The notes: generated from the letters alone by a model not told the origin. DNA of 27,950 bases from Pseudomonadota bacterium (GCA_021783435.1 JAJXUC010000034.1:1-27950); one strand, 5' to 3'. Shown: positions 1 to 8,477, numbered from the stretch's first letter. Program-made: numbers and translations.

Positions 1-948
1 GCCGAAGCAATGCACGCTCTCCACCCAGCCGCTCTCGATGGCCGGAATCAGCGTGGGATGCGGGTTGAGCGCCCAGTTGCGGCAGATCTTGCCCTTCAGC
101 CCGAGCGATGCGCCGTAGGTCGGCAGCAGCAGTTCGATGGCCGCGGTGTCGAAGCCGATGCCATGGTTCAGCGCGGTGACCTGGTAGCGTTCGTAGATGC
201 CGCGGATGGCCATCATCCCCATGAGCACCTGCAGGTCGGTGATGTGGCGCGGGTCGCGCGTGAACAGCGGCTCGATGGCGAAGGGACGGTCCGCAACCAC
301 GACGAAGTCCACCCAGGAGCCGGGGATATCCACGCGCGGCAGCGCGTCCACGATTTCGTTGACCTGGGCGATGACGATGCCTTGCCGGAACGCCGTGGCC
401 TCGACGATGGTCGGCGTGTCCTCGGTGTTCGGCCCGGTGTACAGATTGCCCTGCGCATCGGCCTTGTCGGCGCAGACCAGCGCCACATGCGGCATCAGGT
501 CGATGAACATGCGCGCGTAGAGCTCCACATAAGTGTGGATGGCCCCGATCTCCAGCTTGCCGTCCTCCAGCAGCTGCGCCACGCGCAGGCTTTGCGGGCC
601 GGCAAAGGCAAAGTCCACGCGCCGCGCGATGCCGTCCTCGAACAAGGACAGATGCTCCGGCCGGCTGATGCTGGAAATGAGCAAATGCAGGTCATGCACC
701 CGGCCCGGATCCACGCGGGCCAGGCTGCGCGAGAGAAAGTCCGCCTGCTTCTGGTTGTTGCCTTCGAGTGCGACGCGGTCGCCCGGCGCCAGCAGCAGCT
801 CCAGCGCCTCGACCATGCGCGAGGTCGGCAAGACGCAGCCGTCCGTCAGATGCGCCACGGCGCTCAAGCGCCGCGCCTTGTCGTCGCGACGCTGGTTCCA
901 GCCCGATGCGCGAACGTCAGCGTGGCATGGCGTGGCGGTGGAAGTCAA
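1..948 (-). CDS. mdcA: Malonate decarboxylase alpha subunit, N-terminal part (C-terminus off left edge)
   Basis: The alpha subunit of malonate decarboxylase exchanges the acetyl group on the acyl carrier subunit for malonyl, the first step of cytoplasmic malonate breakdown to acetate and CO2. The minus-strand frame is open from the window edge and encodes 316 codons; the family is about 550 residues, so the C-terminal part is missing. Recognisable stretches are WNQRRDDKARRL near the N-terminus, HLTDGCVLPTSRMVEAL, the GNNQKQADFLSRSL motif, and ALNHGIGFDTAAIELLLPTY near the edge. No in-frame ATG lies at the N-terminus. I chose the TTG at 946-948 (MTSTATP...) because GGAGA sits 9 nt upstream. 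The gene is divergent from a GntR regulator, and the other mdc genes would lie beyond the left edge. Family assignment is confident; the exact start is less so. Confidence 0.9.
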   Translation of the reverse strand, partial: MTSTATPCHADVRASGWNQRRDDKARRLSAVAHLTDGCVLPTSRMVEALELLLAPGDRVALEGNNQKQADFLSRSLARVDPGRVHDLHLLISSISRPEHLSLFEDGIARRVDFAFAGPQSLRVAQLLEDGKLEIGAIHTYVELYARMFIDLMPHVALVCADKADAQGNLYTGPNTEDTPTIVEATAFRQGIVIAQVNEIVDALPRVDIPGSWVDFVVVADRPFAIEPLFTRDPRHITDLQVLMGMMAIRGIYERYQVTALNHGIGFDTAAIELLLPTYGASLGLKGKICRNWALNPHPTLIPAIESGWVESVHCFG

Positions 949-1004
949 AGGTGCAAGTCTCCGAAAAATACATAAATTAGTTTTTTGTATTTTTGTTTGA
1001 TTGC

Positions 1005-1018
1005 ATTGCATGCGCAAT
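1005..1018. promoter_or_regulatory. Candidate GntR operator palindrome between mdcA and its divergent regulator
   Basis: ATTGC-ATGC-GCAAT is a perfect 5-bp inverted repeat around a 4-nt centre, in the 134-nt spacer between the divergent mdcA and gntR genes. The neighbouring bases 981-1004 are A+T-rich, as expected of a promoter. From memory, the GntR-family malonate regulator MdcY of Acinetobacter recognises a similar A/T-flanked palindrome, ATTGTATACAAT. Assigning this site to the adjacent GntR protein is inference. I could not place convincing -35/-10 boxes for either gene. Confidence 0.45.
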
Positions 1019-1082
1019 TTGGGGTTTACCAGTACACAGAACACATCCACCGTGTCGCGTCAAGTCCAAGTAGTATTGGCGC

Positions 1083-1760
1083 ATGGACGAACCCCTTTCC
1101 CTCGCCGACCGGCTGCGCGAGTCCATCGAAGAAGACATCGCCACCGGGAAACTGCCCCCCGGCGCGCCCCTGGACGAAGCCGAGCTGACCCAGCGCTTCG
1201 GTGTCTCGCGCACCCCCGTGCGCGAGGCCTTGGTGCAGCTGGCCGCCGCCGGCATGGTCGAGATCCGGCACCGGCGCGGCGCGACCGTGGCCCAGCTCAG
1301 CCCCCAGCGCCTGATCGAGATGTTCGAGGTCATGGCCGAATTCGAGGCCATGTGCGGCCGCTACGCTGCCCGGCGCATGCAGGCGGACCAGCTCGCCGCC
1401 CTGGAAGCCGCGCACCTGGCCTGCGAAGCCGCACGCAACGCCGGCGACGCCGACACCTACTACCACCTCAACGAAAACTTCCATCACCAGATCTACGCCG
1501 GAAGCCACAACGGCTTCCTGTGCGAACAAGCAACCTCGCTGCATCGCCGGCTGCGCCCCTATCGCCGGCTGCAATTGCGCGTCAAGGGCCGGCTGCAGGC
1601 CTCGTTCGGCGAACACCAGGCCGTCGTCGACGCCATCAAGGCAAGCGACGGCGAGCGCGCTGCGCAAGCCTTGCGCGGGCATGTCATGGTGCAAGGCGAA
1701 AGGTTCGCCGACCTGATGGCCGCGCTCTCGCAACTACGCACCGCGACGGCAGAAGCCTGA
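1083..1760 (+). CDS. GntR-family (FadR subfamily, FCD domain) transcriptional regulator
   Basis: A 225-residue cytoplasmic DNA-binding regulator. A winged helix-turn-helix occupies residues about 5-72 (AELTQRFGVSRTPVREAL is the GntR recognition helix region). A C-terminal all-helical FCD effector domain follows at about 78-215. Probable metal/effector-binding residues sit in HLNENFHHQIY, EHQAVV and the late GHVMVQGERF helix. It is divergent from mdcA, which fits a malonate-responsive repressor such as MdcY; that ligand is inferred from position only. The ATG at 1083 gives the normal family length although no strong Shine-Dalgarno sequence precedes it. The next gene starts 12 nt after the stop, so the two are probably co-transcribed. 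Confident on family, moderate on role. Confidence 0.92.
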   Translation: MDEPLSLADRLRESIEEDIATGKLPPGAPLDEAELTQRFGVSRTPVREALVQLAAAGMVEIRHRRGATVAQLSPQRLIEMFEVMAEFEAMCGRYAARRMQADQLAALEAAHLACEAARNAGDADTYYHLNENFHHQIYAGSHNGFLCEQATSLHRRLRPYRRLQLRVKGRLQASFGEHQAVVDAIKASDGERAAQALRGHVMVQGERFADLMAALSQLRTATAEA

Positions 1761-1772
1761 CGAATCCCGACC

Positions 1773-3380
1773 ATGCAATTCAACTGGCAGAACCCCTACC
1801 CCACCATCCGCAGCCCGCTAATGGCGCGCAATGTCGTTGCCACTTCGCAGCCGCTGGCCGCGCAGGCCGGCTTGCGCATGTTGCTCAAGGGCGGCAACGC
1901 GGTGGATGCGGCGATCGCCACGGCGGCGGCCATGACCATCGTCGAACCGGTGTCCAACGGCCTGGGCAGCGACCTGTTCGCCATCGTCTGGGACGGCACG
2001 CAATTGCTCGGGCTCAACGCCTCGGGCGTGGCGCCGGCGGCGTGGAATCCGGACTACTTCGCCCGCAGGCACGGCGGCGCGCTGCCGGTGCGGGGCTGGG
2101 ATACGGTGACGACGCCGGGCGCCATCGCCGGCTGGGTGGCGCTGTCGCAACGCCTGGGCAAACTGCCGTTCGCCGACCTGCTGGAGCCCGCCATTGAACT
2201 GGCCGAGCGCGGCCACGGCGTGGCCTGCATCGTGGCCGACAAATGGGCGCGGCAGGTGCTGCTGTTGCAGGAGCAGCCCGGCTTCGCCGAGGCCTTCATG
2301 CCGCATGGCCGCGCGCCCCGTCCCGGCGAGCGTTTCGTGTTCCGCGCCGCAGGTGCCACGCTGCGCAAGATCGCGCTGACGCATGGCGAGACGTTCTACC
2401 GCGGCGAGGTCGCGGAGAAGCTCGTCGCGCATGCCAAGAACCATGGCGGGAGCATGAGTCTGGCCGATCTCGCCGGCTACCGGCCCGAATGGGTGACGCC
2501 CATCGCCAAGGACTATGCCGGCCATACCGTGCACGAGATTCCGCCCAACGGCCAGGGCATCGCGGCGCTGATGGCGCTGGGCATCGTCGACAAGCTCGGC
2601 ATCGGCCAATACGCGGTGGACAGCCTCGAGGCGCAGCATCTGCAGATCGAAGCCATGAAGCTGGCCTTCGCCGACACCTACCGCTGGGTCGGCGACGCGC
2701 GCGCCATGACCGAGGTCACGCCGGCGGACCTGCTCGGCGACGCCTACCTCGCCGAGCGCGCCAAAGCCATCGACATGCGCCGCGCCACGGCGTTCCAGCA
2801 CGGCGCGCCGCCGCGCGGCGGCACCATCTACCTGAGCACGGCCGACGAAAGCGGCATGATGGTCAGCCTGATCCAGTCCAACTACATGGGTTTCGGCAGC
2901 GGCGTGGTCGTGCCCGGCACCGGCGTCAGCCTGCAGAACCGCGGCCACGGCTTCACGCTGCAGCCTGGGCACCCCAACCGCGTGCAAGGCGGCAAGCGCC
3001 CCTTCCACACCATCATTCCCGGCTTCGTCACCAGGAGCGGCAAGCCGCAGATGAGCTTCGGCGTGATGGGCGGCAATATGCAGCCGCAGGGCCACTTGCA
3101 GACCCTGGTGCGCATGCTGACCTATGCCCAGCAGCCGCAGGCCGCCTGCGATGCGCCGCGCTGGAAGGTCGGCACGGGACTGTCGATCGACTGCGAGGCG
3201 ACGATGGCGCGCGACCGTATCGAAGCACTGCGCGCGATGGGCCACGCGGTCACGGCCGACCCCGACGTCTACATGGACTTCGGCGCGGGACAGTTCATCT
3301 GGAAGCTTTCGGACGACACGCAGGACGGCTATGTCGCGGCGAGCGACTCCCGGCGCGACGGGCAAGCCGCGGGGTTCTGA
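1773..3380 (+). CDS. Gamma-glutamyltransferase-family Ntn-hydrolase (no signal peptide)
   Basis: A 535-residue member of the gamma-glutamyltranspeptidase family, which self-cleaves and uses the new N-terminal Thr to cut gamma-glutamyl or related amide bonds. The large-subunit region has GNAVDAAIATAAAMTIVEP (residues about 41-59) and NGLGSDLFAIVW. The self-processing site is RGGTIYLSTAD, which makes Thr351 the likely nucleophile. The small-subunit motifs SNYMGFGSGVVVPGTG and GVMGGNMQPQGHLQ follow. The N-terminus (MQFNWQNPYPTIRSPL) has no signal peptide, unlike periplasmic E. coli Ggt, so a cytoplasmic YwrD-like enzyme is more likely than a classical glutathione-degrading Ggt. It follows the GntR gene by 12 nt and may be under its control. 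Substrate unknown. Confidence 0.9.
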   Translation: MQFNWQNPYPTIRSPLMARNVVATSQPLAAQAGLRMLLKGGNAVDAAIATAAAMTIVEPVSNGLGSDLFAIVWDGTQLLGLNASGVAPAAWNPDYFARRHGGALPVRGWDTVTTPGAIAGWVALSQRLGKLPFADLLEPAIELAERGHGVACIVADKWARQVLLLQEQPGFAEAFMPHGRAPRPGERFVFRAAGATLRKIALTHGETFYRGEVAEKLVAHAKNHGGSMSLADLAGYRPEWVTPIAKDYAGHTVHEIPPNGQGIAALMALGIVDKLGIGQYAVDSLEAQHLQIEAMKLAFADTYRWVGDARAMTEVTPADLLGDAYLAERAKAIDMRRATAFQHGAPPRGGTIYLSTADESGMMVSLIQSNYMGFGSGVVVPGTGVSLQNRGHGFTLQPGHPNRVQGGKRPFHTIIPGFVTRSGKPQMSFGVMGGNMQPQGHLQTLVRMLTYAQQPQAACDAPRWKVGTGLSIDCEATMARDRIEALRAMGHAVTADPDVYMDFGAGQFIWKLSDDTQDGYVAASDSRRDGQAAGF

Positions 3381-3389
3381 CATTCGTCC

Positions 3390-3445
3390 GCGCGAAGCGC
3401 GGGATGCAGGCGCTTCGCGCAACGGTGCATCCGACACTGGATGCA
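3390..3445. terminator. Two inverted repeats between convergent genes, possible bidirectional terminator
   Basis: GCGCGAAGCGC at 3390-3400 pairs perfectly with GCGCTTCGCGC at 3410-3420 (11-bp stem, 9-nt loop). A second 7-bp stem is formed by TGCATCC at 3426-3432 and GGATGCA at 3439-3445. They fill the 78-nt gap between the GGT-family gene (+) and the EAL gene (-), which converge here. There is no T-run on either strand, so intrinsic termination is plausible but not certain. Confidence 0.5.
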
Positions 3446-3458
3446 GCCATCCCTGCCT

Positions 3459-5546
3459 CTAACACACGCGGCCGTTGTCCACCCAAGCCCGGCTGAGCCT
3501 GGAGATGAGTTCCTGGCGCGTGCGGCGGTACATGGGGCTCCTGGCACCCTGCACCGCACAGGCCCGGTTTCGCTCCAGCAAGGTTGTCAGCTCGGGGGCG
3601 GGCGGTTCGAGCCGATCCAGGTAGTTCCGCAGCGTGCACGGCGTGCGTACGAAGGTTTCCACCATGTCCGGCCACCCGCCGAGCGCCGTGAGCTGGCGGT
3701 CCCACAGCAGGCAGCTCGCCAATGCGCCCAGCGCCGTGCGCGGCTGCTGCACGTTGATCGCGGCTTTGAAGGTACGAAGCCACGCGGGAAGTTGCTCTCC
3801 CGGCATGGGCTGGGCAAAGCCATAGCCTTGGCCGCGGTCGGCGCCGAGAATCGCCACGGCTTCGATCAGGCCTTCGTTCTCCAGACCCTCGACGGTCACG
3901 GGAATGTCGAAGGCGTGGGCAAGCGCAGTGAGGTGGTGGATGAACTCCAGGGCCCGCATGGGCTTTTCCAGCGCATTGCGCACCAGCCCCTGATCGATCT
4001 TCACGGCATCGAACGGCACGCGGTGCATGCGCAGCAGCGAACTGTGCCCGGACCCCAGGTCGTCTTGCGTGATCTGGATGCCGCAGCGCTGGAACTCCGC
4101 GATGCGCGCGTCGCGCTTGTGGATGTCCGCGGGATCCTGCGTCTCCAGGATTTCCAGCTGCAGATGCGTCGGCGGCAAACCCCAGCGCGACAAGGTCTCG
4201 AACAGGATGTCGCGGTAGTTGTCCTGGGTCAGTCCGTCCGGCGGCAGATTGATGGCGACGGGAATGTCCAGCCCCATGTCCAGCCACGACTGCCTGTCGC
4301 GGCAGACCTGCTCCAGCCCCACCTGGAACAGGCCGAGCAGCCCGGCCTTGCCGAGCGCGGGAAGAAACTCGCCTGGCATGATGAGTTCGCCCTGCGCGGA
4401 CTCGATCCGCGCCAGCGCCTCCACGTGATGCACCTGGCCGTTGCGCAAGTCGACGATGGGCTGGTACAGCATGCGCACCGCCCCCTCCTCGACCCGTTGC
4501 CGGTAGCTGCGGCGCAAGTCCGCCGGGATCACCGAACCCTGCTCGCAGCGCAGCACCGCATGGCTGAGAACCTGTTGAATATGCTGCAGCAGCAACTGAC
4601 GCTGGGACGCGCGAAAAAAACCCGGCCAGCGGCTGTAGATGGCCATGACGGCGAAAGGCTGCCCGTCATCATCAATCAACGGCAGCGCGGCGGTCGATCG
4701 GAACCCAAGGCGTATGCCATCGGCCTGCCAGGGACGCAAATGCGCATCCGCCCCGTAGGTATCCGCGATTTGAATCTCCGCCGTCCGCCACGCGCGCGCC
4801 GCCGGTCCCTGCCCCGACACCGTATCCACCGATGTATTCACCAGGAGCGCTTGATGCCTCTGCATGGCGTCGGCATACTCCCGGCCGGCTTCGCCGCCGA
4901 ACGCCTCGATCTGCAGAAACCCCTGCGCATCCGGACGCGAAAACACGCAGGCCAGAATGCCGTCCAGCGTGGCCAGCGTCCCGATGGCGCCGTGCAGCAA
5001 ATCCGACAGATGGCTGGCCTCGCGTATGGCCTTGCTGATGGCGATCAGGGTCGCCACCGTTTCGGCCTCCACGCTCGAATGGCTGACCAGGCGCGCTTCG
5101 GTGTCGAGCGACAAGCGCTGCTGCAGCGCCTCGGCCAGGCGCTTTTGTTCGTGGGCATCGAGGCCGCAGTCCGCCAGCGCCGCGTGCATGCTCTGGTGAG
5201 ACAAGCCGTAGCCGTCGATCAGCGACGGCTGATCGACACCCACCATCTCGTGCACGCGACCGACGCGCAGCGCGCGTTCGTAGTGGATCTCGGGCGTCAG
5301 CGTCGGCGACAGCAGCATGTCCCAATGCTCGGCCTGCTTGCGCTTGACGCCGGCGAGTTCCTCGCCGCTCAGACGGCCGAGGATCGCGCTGGCGGGCGAC
5401 GCATGCGCCAGCTCTTGGTGAAACTCCTCGACGAAAGACGCGACCGCCTCGCGAAGCCGGCCCTGCGCCTTGTGCAATAGCGAGGCGACCTCGTCTCCGT
5501 AAGCCTGGGACACACGCGCAAACGGCAGCCTGGGCGCGGATTTCAA
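3459..5546 (-). CDS. Globin-coupled sensor - GAF - EAL cyclic-di-GMP phosphodiesterase
   Basis: Predicted haem-based sensor that hydrolyses c-di-GMP in the cytoplasm. Using the TTG at 5544-5546 (695 aa), a sensor-globin domain spans about residues 15-150, with the likely haem-ligating His99 in RVGRVHEMVG. A GAF domain spans about 165-335 and an EAL domain about 345-590. The EAL catalytic set looks complete: EAL at 376-378 (VEALARI), AINLPPDGL, LQLEILET, the paired Asp of QDDLGSGHSSL, the Lys of DAVKIDQGL, VTVEGLEN and GQGYGFAQP. There is no GGDEF domain. About 100 further residues follow EAL and I do not recognise them. The TTG start has GAGG 8 nt upstream and begins just before the globin. 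Longer in-frame starts (ATG at 5645, TTG at 5735) would add sequence that does not look like coding. Confidence 0.88.
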   Translation of the reverse strand: MKSAPRLPFARVSQAYGDEVASLLHKAQGRLREAVASFVEEFHQELAHASPASAILGRLSGEELAGVKRKQAEHWDMLLSPTLTPEIHYERALRVGRVHEMVGVDQPSLIDGYGLSHQSMHAALADCGLDAHEQKRLAEALQQRLSLDTEARLVSHSSVEAETVATLIAISKAIREASHLSDLLHGAIGTLATLDGILACVFSRPDAQGFLQIEAFGGEAGREYADAMQRHQALLVNTSVDTVSGQGPAARAWRTAEIQIADTYGADAHLRPWQADGIRLGFRSTAALPLIDDDGQPFAVMAIYSRWPGFFRASQRQLLLQHIQQVLSHAVLRCEQGSVIPADLRRSYRQRVEEGAVRMLYQPIVDLRNGQVHHVEALARIESAQGELIMPGEFLPALGKAGLLGLFQVGLEQVCRDRQSWLDMGLDIPVAINLPPDGLTQDNYRDILFETLSRWGLPPTHLQLEILETQDPADIHKRDARIAEFQRCGIQITQDDLGSGHSSLLRMHRVPFDAVKIDQGLVRNALEKPMRALEFIHHLTALAHAFDIPVTVEGLENEGLIEAVAILGADRGQGYGFAQPMPGEQLPAWLRTFKAAINVQQPRTALGALASCLLWDRQLTALGGWPDMVETFVRTPCTLRNYLDRLEPPAPELTTLLERNRACAVQGARSPMYRRTRQELISRLSRAWVDNGRVC

Positions 5547-6011
5547 AATATCCGCCTCATGAAAAACCTCTTGAATTGTCGTTTTTAACTGAACAACCAC
5601 GCACAGCGAACTTCCACCGCACAAACCACGGCCATCACACGACATCCCCCTTGGTGCCACAAAGGGCGTCACCCGGGTTGCCGAAAACAAAGACGGCACC
5701 GCACTGATTTTTGCCGCATCGCCACAAAGTCGCAACCAACTTCATCACACTTTATGTTTATTTTTTAAGTAAATTAAAAATTTAAATCTAAAAACAAGAA
5801 TAACCGTGATTTAATTCACAGAATGAACACCTGAGACAACGACGCATTCAGCCAGAACTTGAGCCTCTGGAACGCACAACCTGCGCATGCATGCCCGGGC
5901 CACGATTTCGACTGTGGTCGGCAGTTCACCGCTTGGTTGGGTTTGGCTCCGGATCAATACAGCAAGCCCGGGTCACTGACAAAACCGACATGCTGATCGA
6001 CGCGCACAAGC
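5547..6011. other. Intergenic region upstream of the EAL gene; no gene seen
   Basis: This 465-nt stretch separates the nrdJ stop from the EAL start. Positions about 5750-5820 are strikingly A+T-rich for this genome and probably hold the EAL promoter on the minus strand. Several AT-rich hexamers could serve as -10 boxes, so I do not name one. The part nearest nrdJ (5830-6011) contains only short unconvincing frames and a small GCATGCATGC palindrome near 5884. No clear intrinsic terminator for nrdJ was found. Confidence 0.5.
5805..5820. promoter_or_regulatory. CRP/FNR-superfamily-like palindrome upstream of the EAL gene
   Basis: CGTGA-TTTAAT-TCACA matches 9 of the 10 fixed bases of the CRP consensus TGTGA-N6-TCACA. 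Read on the minus strand it is TGTGA-ATTAAA-TCACG. It lies about 260 nt upstream of the chosen EAL start and just upstream, on the minus strand, of the A+T-rich putative promoter, a reasonable activator position. Which regulator binds is unknown. Confidence 0.45.
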
Positions 6012-8438
6012 TCACCCACAACTTCCCAGATAACCGCAGTTGTCGCAGCGGTCGCAGCCGTCCACGCGGCGCAGGAAGGGGCCGCCGCAGTCGGGACAGA
6101 TGCGTCCGCCGGGCAGGAGGTCGGGGGCGTCGCCCGGGGTTTCGAGGTCGATGCGTCGCGAGTCGGGGGCTTTGACGCGCTGCGCCAACGCCGCCAGGGT
6201 CTGCTCCCGGCCCTGTTCGTCCAGGAAGCCGCGGCGCATGAGCATTTCCTGCAGCGCATAGGCGATGGCGGCGACTTCGGACTGGTGAAAGCGCGGCGCG
6301 CGGCTGCCGTCGGCCTTGATCACCTCGCCGCAGCGCACCGGGCCCTTGTCCCACACCACCTCGCGCATGTTCTGCAAGGACTTGGCCACCGAGCCGCCGG
6401 AGCGCGCCACCAGCGACAGCAGGCGCATGTTGGAGGCGATCCACTGCTGCCCTTCGTCGCGCTGGCCGGCCGGCATGAAGAACTCGATGGGCCGCTCGAT
6501 GCGCACCGGCTGGCCGCCGACCACGCCCTCCACCTCGGCGAAGGAAATCGACAGGTACACGGTCTTGCGCCCCTCGGGGGTCATGTAGCTGACCTTGCCG
6601 GTGACGGCCTGCAGGTCGCCCTGCGGTCGGCCCTCGATGCGGCGCGTGAGCGGGTCGATGTCCGGCGGCAGGCCCGTGGCCGCCACGGCGGCGCTGGGCG
6701 CGGCCTGCAGCACGGCGCCCAGCACGGTGTTGGGACGGTAGGTGGCCAGGCCCTTGAGGCCGGATGTCCAGGCGTCGAGATAAAGGTCCTTGAATTCGGC
6801 GAAGGGATAGTCGGCCGGCACGTTGACCGTCTTGCTGATGCTGGTGTCGATGTAGGGCTGCACCGCGGCGAGCATGCGCATGTGGTCCTGCGCCGACATC
6901 TCCAGCGCGGTGACGAACTGCGGCGGCAGCGCGTTGACGTCGCCGCCCTGCTCGCGGTACAGGCGCCAGGCGTGGTCGGCCACCTCGTAATCGCGGGTGG
7001 TGCCATCGGCCATGCGTTTCTTGCGCGTGTAGACCCAGGAGAACGCCGGCTCGATGCCGTTGCTGGCGTTGTCGGCGAAGGCCAGGCTGATGGTTCCGGT
7101 GGGCGCCACGGCCAGCAGGTGCGAGTTGCGCAGGCCATGCGCGGCGATGGCTTCTTGCAAGGGGCCGGGCAGGCGGCTGGCGAAGCTGCCGGCGAGGAAT
7201 TGGGCGGCGTCGAACAAGGGGAAGGCGCCCTTCTCGCGCGCCAGTTGCACGGACGCCGCGTAGGCGGCGTCGCGCAGCACGCGGGCCACCTCGGCGGCGA
7301 AGTCGCGCGCGGGTTGGGTGTCGTAGCGCAGGCCCAGCATGACGCAGGCGTCGCCCAGGCCGAGGAAGCCCAGCCCCACGCGGCGCTTGCTGCGTGCTTC
7401 CTCGCGCTGCTCGGGCAGCGGCCAGTAGGTGGCGTCGAGCACGTTGTCGAGCATGCGCACGGTGGTACTTGCCACGGCGCGGAAACCGTCGAAGTCGAAG
7501 CCGGCCTGCGGCATGAACGTCTGGCGCACGAAGCGCGTGAGGTCGATGGAACCCAGGCAACAGCAGCCGTAGTCGGGCAGGAACTCCTCGGCGCAGGGAT
7601 TGGTGGCCTCGAAGGTCTCGCAGTAGTAGAGGTTGTTCTCGCGGTTGGCGGTGTCGAGGAACAGGATGCCGGGTTCGGCGTGGTCATAAGTGGAACGCAT
7701 GATGGCGTCCCACAACTCGCGCGCGGGCACGCTGCGGTAGGCCCACAGGCCGTCGCCGCGCTGGTAGGCGCCTGCGGCGCGCTGTTCGTCGCCGGGGCGG
7801 GCCTTGTGCACCAGGTCGACCTGCGCGCCTTGTTGCACCGCCTGCATGAAGGTGTCGCTCACGCCCACCGACAGGTTGAAGTTCCTGAACGCCCCGGCGT
7901 CCTTGGCGTGGATGAAGGCCTCGATGTCGGGATGGTCGATGCGCAGCACGCCCATTTGCGCGCCGCGCCGGCTGCCGGCCGATTCCACCGTTTCGCACGA
8001 GGCGTCGAACACGCGCATGAACGACAGCGGCCCGCTGGCGCGCGAACGCGTGCTGCCGACGTAGGCGCCGGCCGGGCGGATGCGGCTGAAGTCGTAGCCG
8101 ACGCCGCCGCCACGGCGCATGGTCTCGGCCGCCTGCGCCAGGGCCTTGTAGATGCCGGGTTTGCCGTCCACGTCGTCCGACACGGAATCGCCCACCGGCT
8201 GCACGAAGCAGTTGATGAGGGTGGCCTGGATGTCGGTTCCAGCCGCCGACATGATGCGCCCGGCCGGCACGAAGCCCGCCTCCAACGCGCGCAGGAACTC
8301 CGCCTCGTGGCGCGCCGGGTCAGCCTCCTGCGCCGCAAGGGCGCGCGCCACGCGGGCCTGGATCTGGGCTGCGCTGCGCTCGTCGCCCTTGGCGTATTTC
8401 TCCGCCAGAACGTCGAGGCTGATGGATTGCGGCTGCAT
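6012..8438 (-). CDS. nrdJ: Class II (adenosylcobalamin-dependent) ribonucleotide reductase
   Basis: An 808-residue enzyme that reduces ribonucleotides to deoxyribonucleotides for DNA synthesis, generating its radical from coenzyme B12 and so working with or without oxygen. The fingerprint cysteines are visible: Cys77 in INCFVQP and one of the GCCCLGS cysteines (292-294) as the redox pair, and NPCAE at 280-284 with the radical Cys282 and catalytic Glu284. GGGVGYDFSRIRPAG and SAGSRRGAQMGVL are typical of NrdJ. The last 29 residues hold a Cys cluster (CPDC, CDRCDNC, final Cys807) like the zinc/thiol tail of this subfamily. The ATG at 8438 has GAGGAG 6 nt upstream. It lies 39 nt after rmuC in the same orientation and is probably the last gene of the operon. 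A B12 riboswitch could not fit in that gap. Confidence 0.95.
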   Translation of the reverse strand: MQPQSISLDVLAEKYAKGDERSAAQIQARVARALAAQEADPARHEAEFLRALEAGFVPAGRIMSAAGTDIQATLINCFVQPVGDSVSDDVDGKPGIYKALAQAAETMRRGGGVGYDFSRIRPAGAYVGSTRSRASGPLSFMRVFDASCETVESAGSRRGAQMGVLRIDHPDIEAFIHAKDAGAFRNFNLSVGVSDTFMQAVQQGAQVDLVHKARPGDEQRAAGAYQRGDGLWAYRSVPARELWDAIMRSTYDHAEPGILFLDTANRENNLYYCETFEATNPCAEEFLPDYGCCCLGSIDLTRFVRQTFMPQAGFDFDGFRAVASTTVRMLDNVLDATYWPLPEQREEARSKRRVGLGFLGLGDACVMLGLRYDTQPARDFAAEVARVLRDAAYAASVQLAREKGAFPLFDAAQFLAGSFASRLPGPLQEAIAAHGLRNSHLLAVAPTGTISLAFADNASNGIEPAFSWVYTRKKRMADGTTRDYEVADHAWRLYREQGGDVNALPPQFVTALEMSAQDHMRMLAAVQPYIDTSISKTVNVPADYPFAEFKDLYLDAWTSGLKGLATYRPNTVLGAVLQAAPSAAVAATGLPPDIDPLTRRIEGRPQGDLQAVTGKVSYMTPEGRKTVYLSISFAEVEGVVGGQPVRIERPIEFFMPAGQRDEGQQWIASNMRLLSLVARSGGSVAKSLQNMREVVWDKGPVRCGEVIKADGSRAPRFHQSEVAAIAYALQEMLMRRGFLDEQGREQTLAALAQRVKAPDSRRIDLETPGDAPDLLPGGRICPDCGGPFLRRVDGCDRCDNCGYLGSCG

Positions 8439-8477
8439 GCATGGCTCCTCGTTGTGGGATTGAACCCAGTACGGGAG

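Noticed and set aside
10..975. 321-codon open frame on the plus strand
   Set aside because: It is exactly antisense to mdcA, whose translation gives clear family motifs; the plus-strand product is Arg/Val/His-rich with no family features.
5547..5735. N-terminal extension of the EAL protein (in-frame ATG at 5645, TTG at 5735)
   Set aside because: The extra residues are low-complexity and Cys/Gly-rich with poor codon bias, and lie before the globin domain; the TTG at 5546 has a better ribosome-binding site. A start at 5645 cannot be excluded.
8439..8477. Looked for a cobalamin riboswitch before the B12-dependent nrdJ
   Set aside because: Only 39 nt separate rmuC and nrdJ; a B12 riboswitch needs roughly 200 nt, and no B12-box-like sequence is visible.
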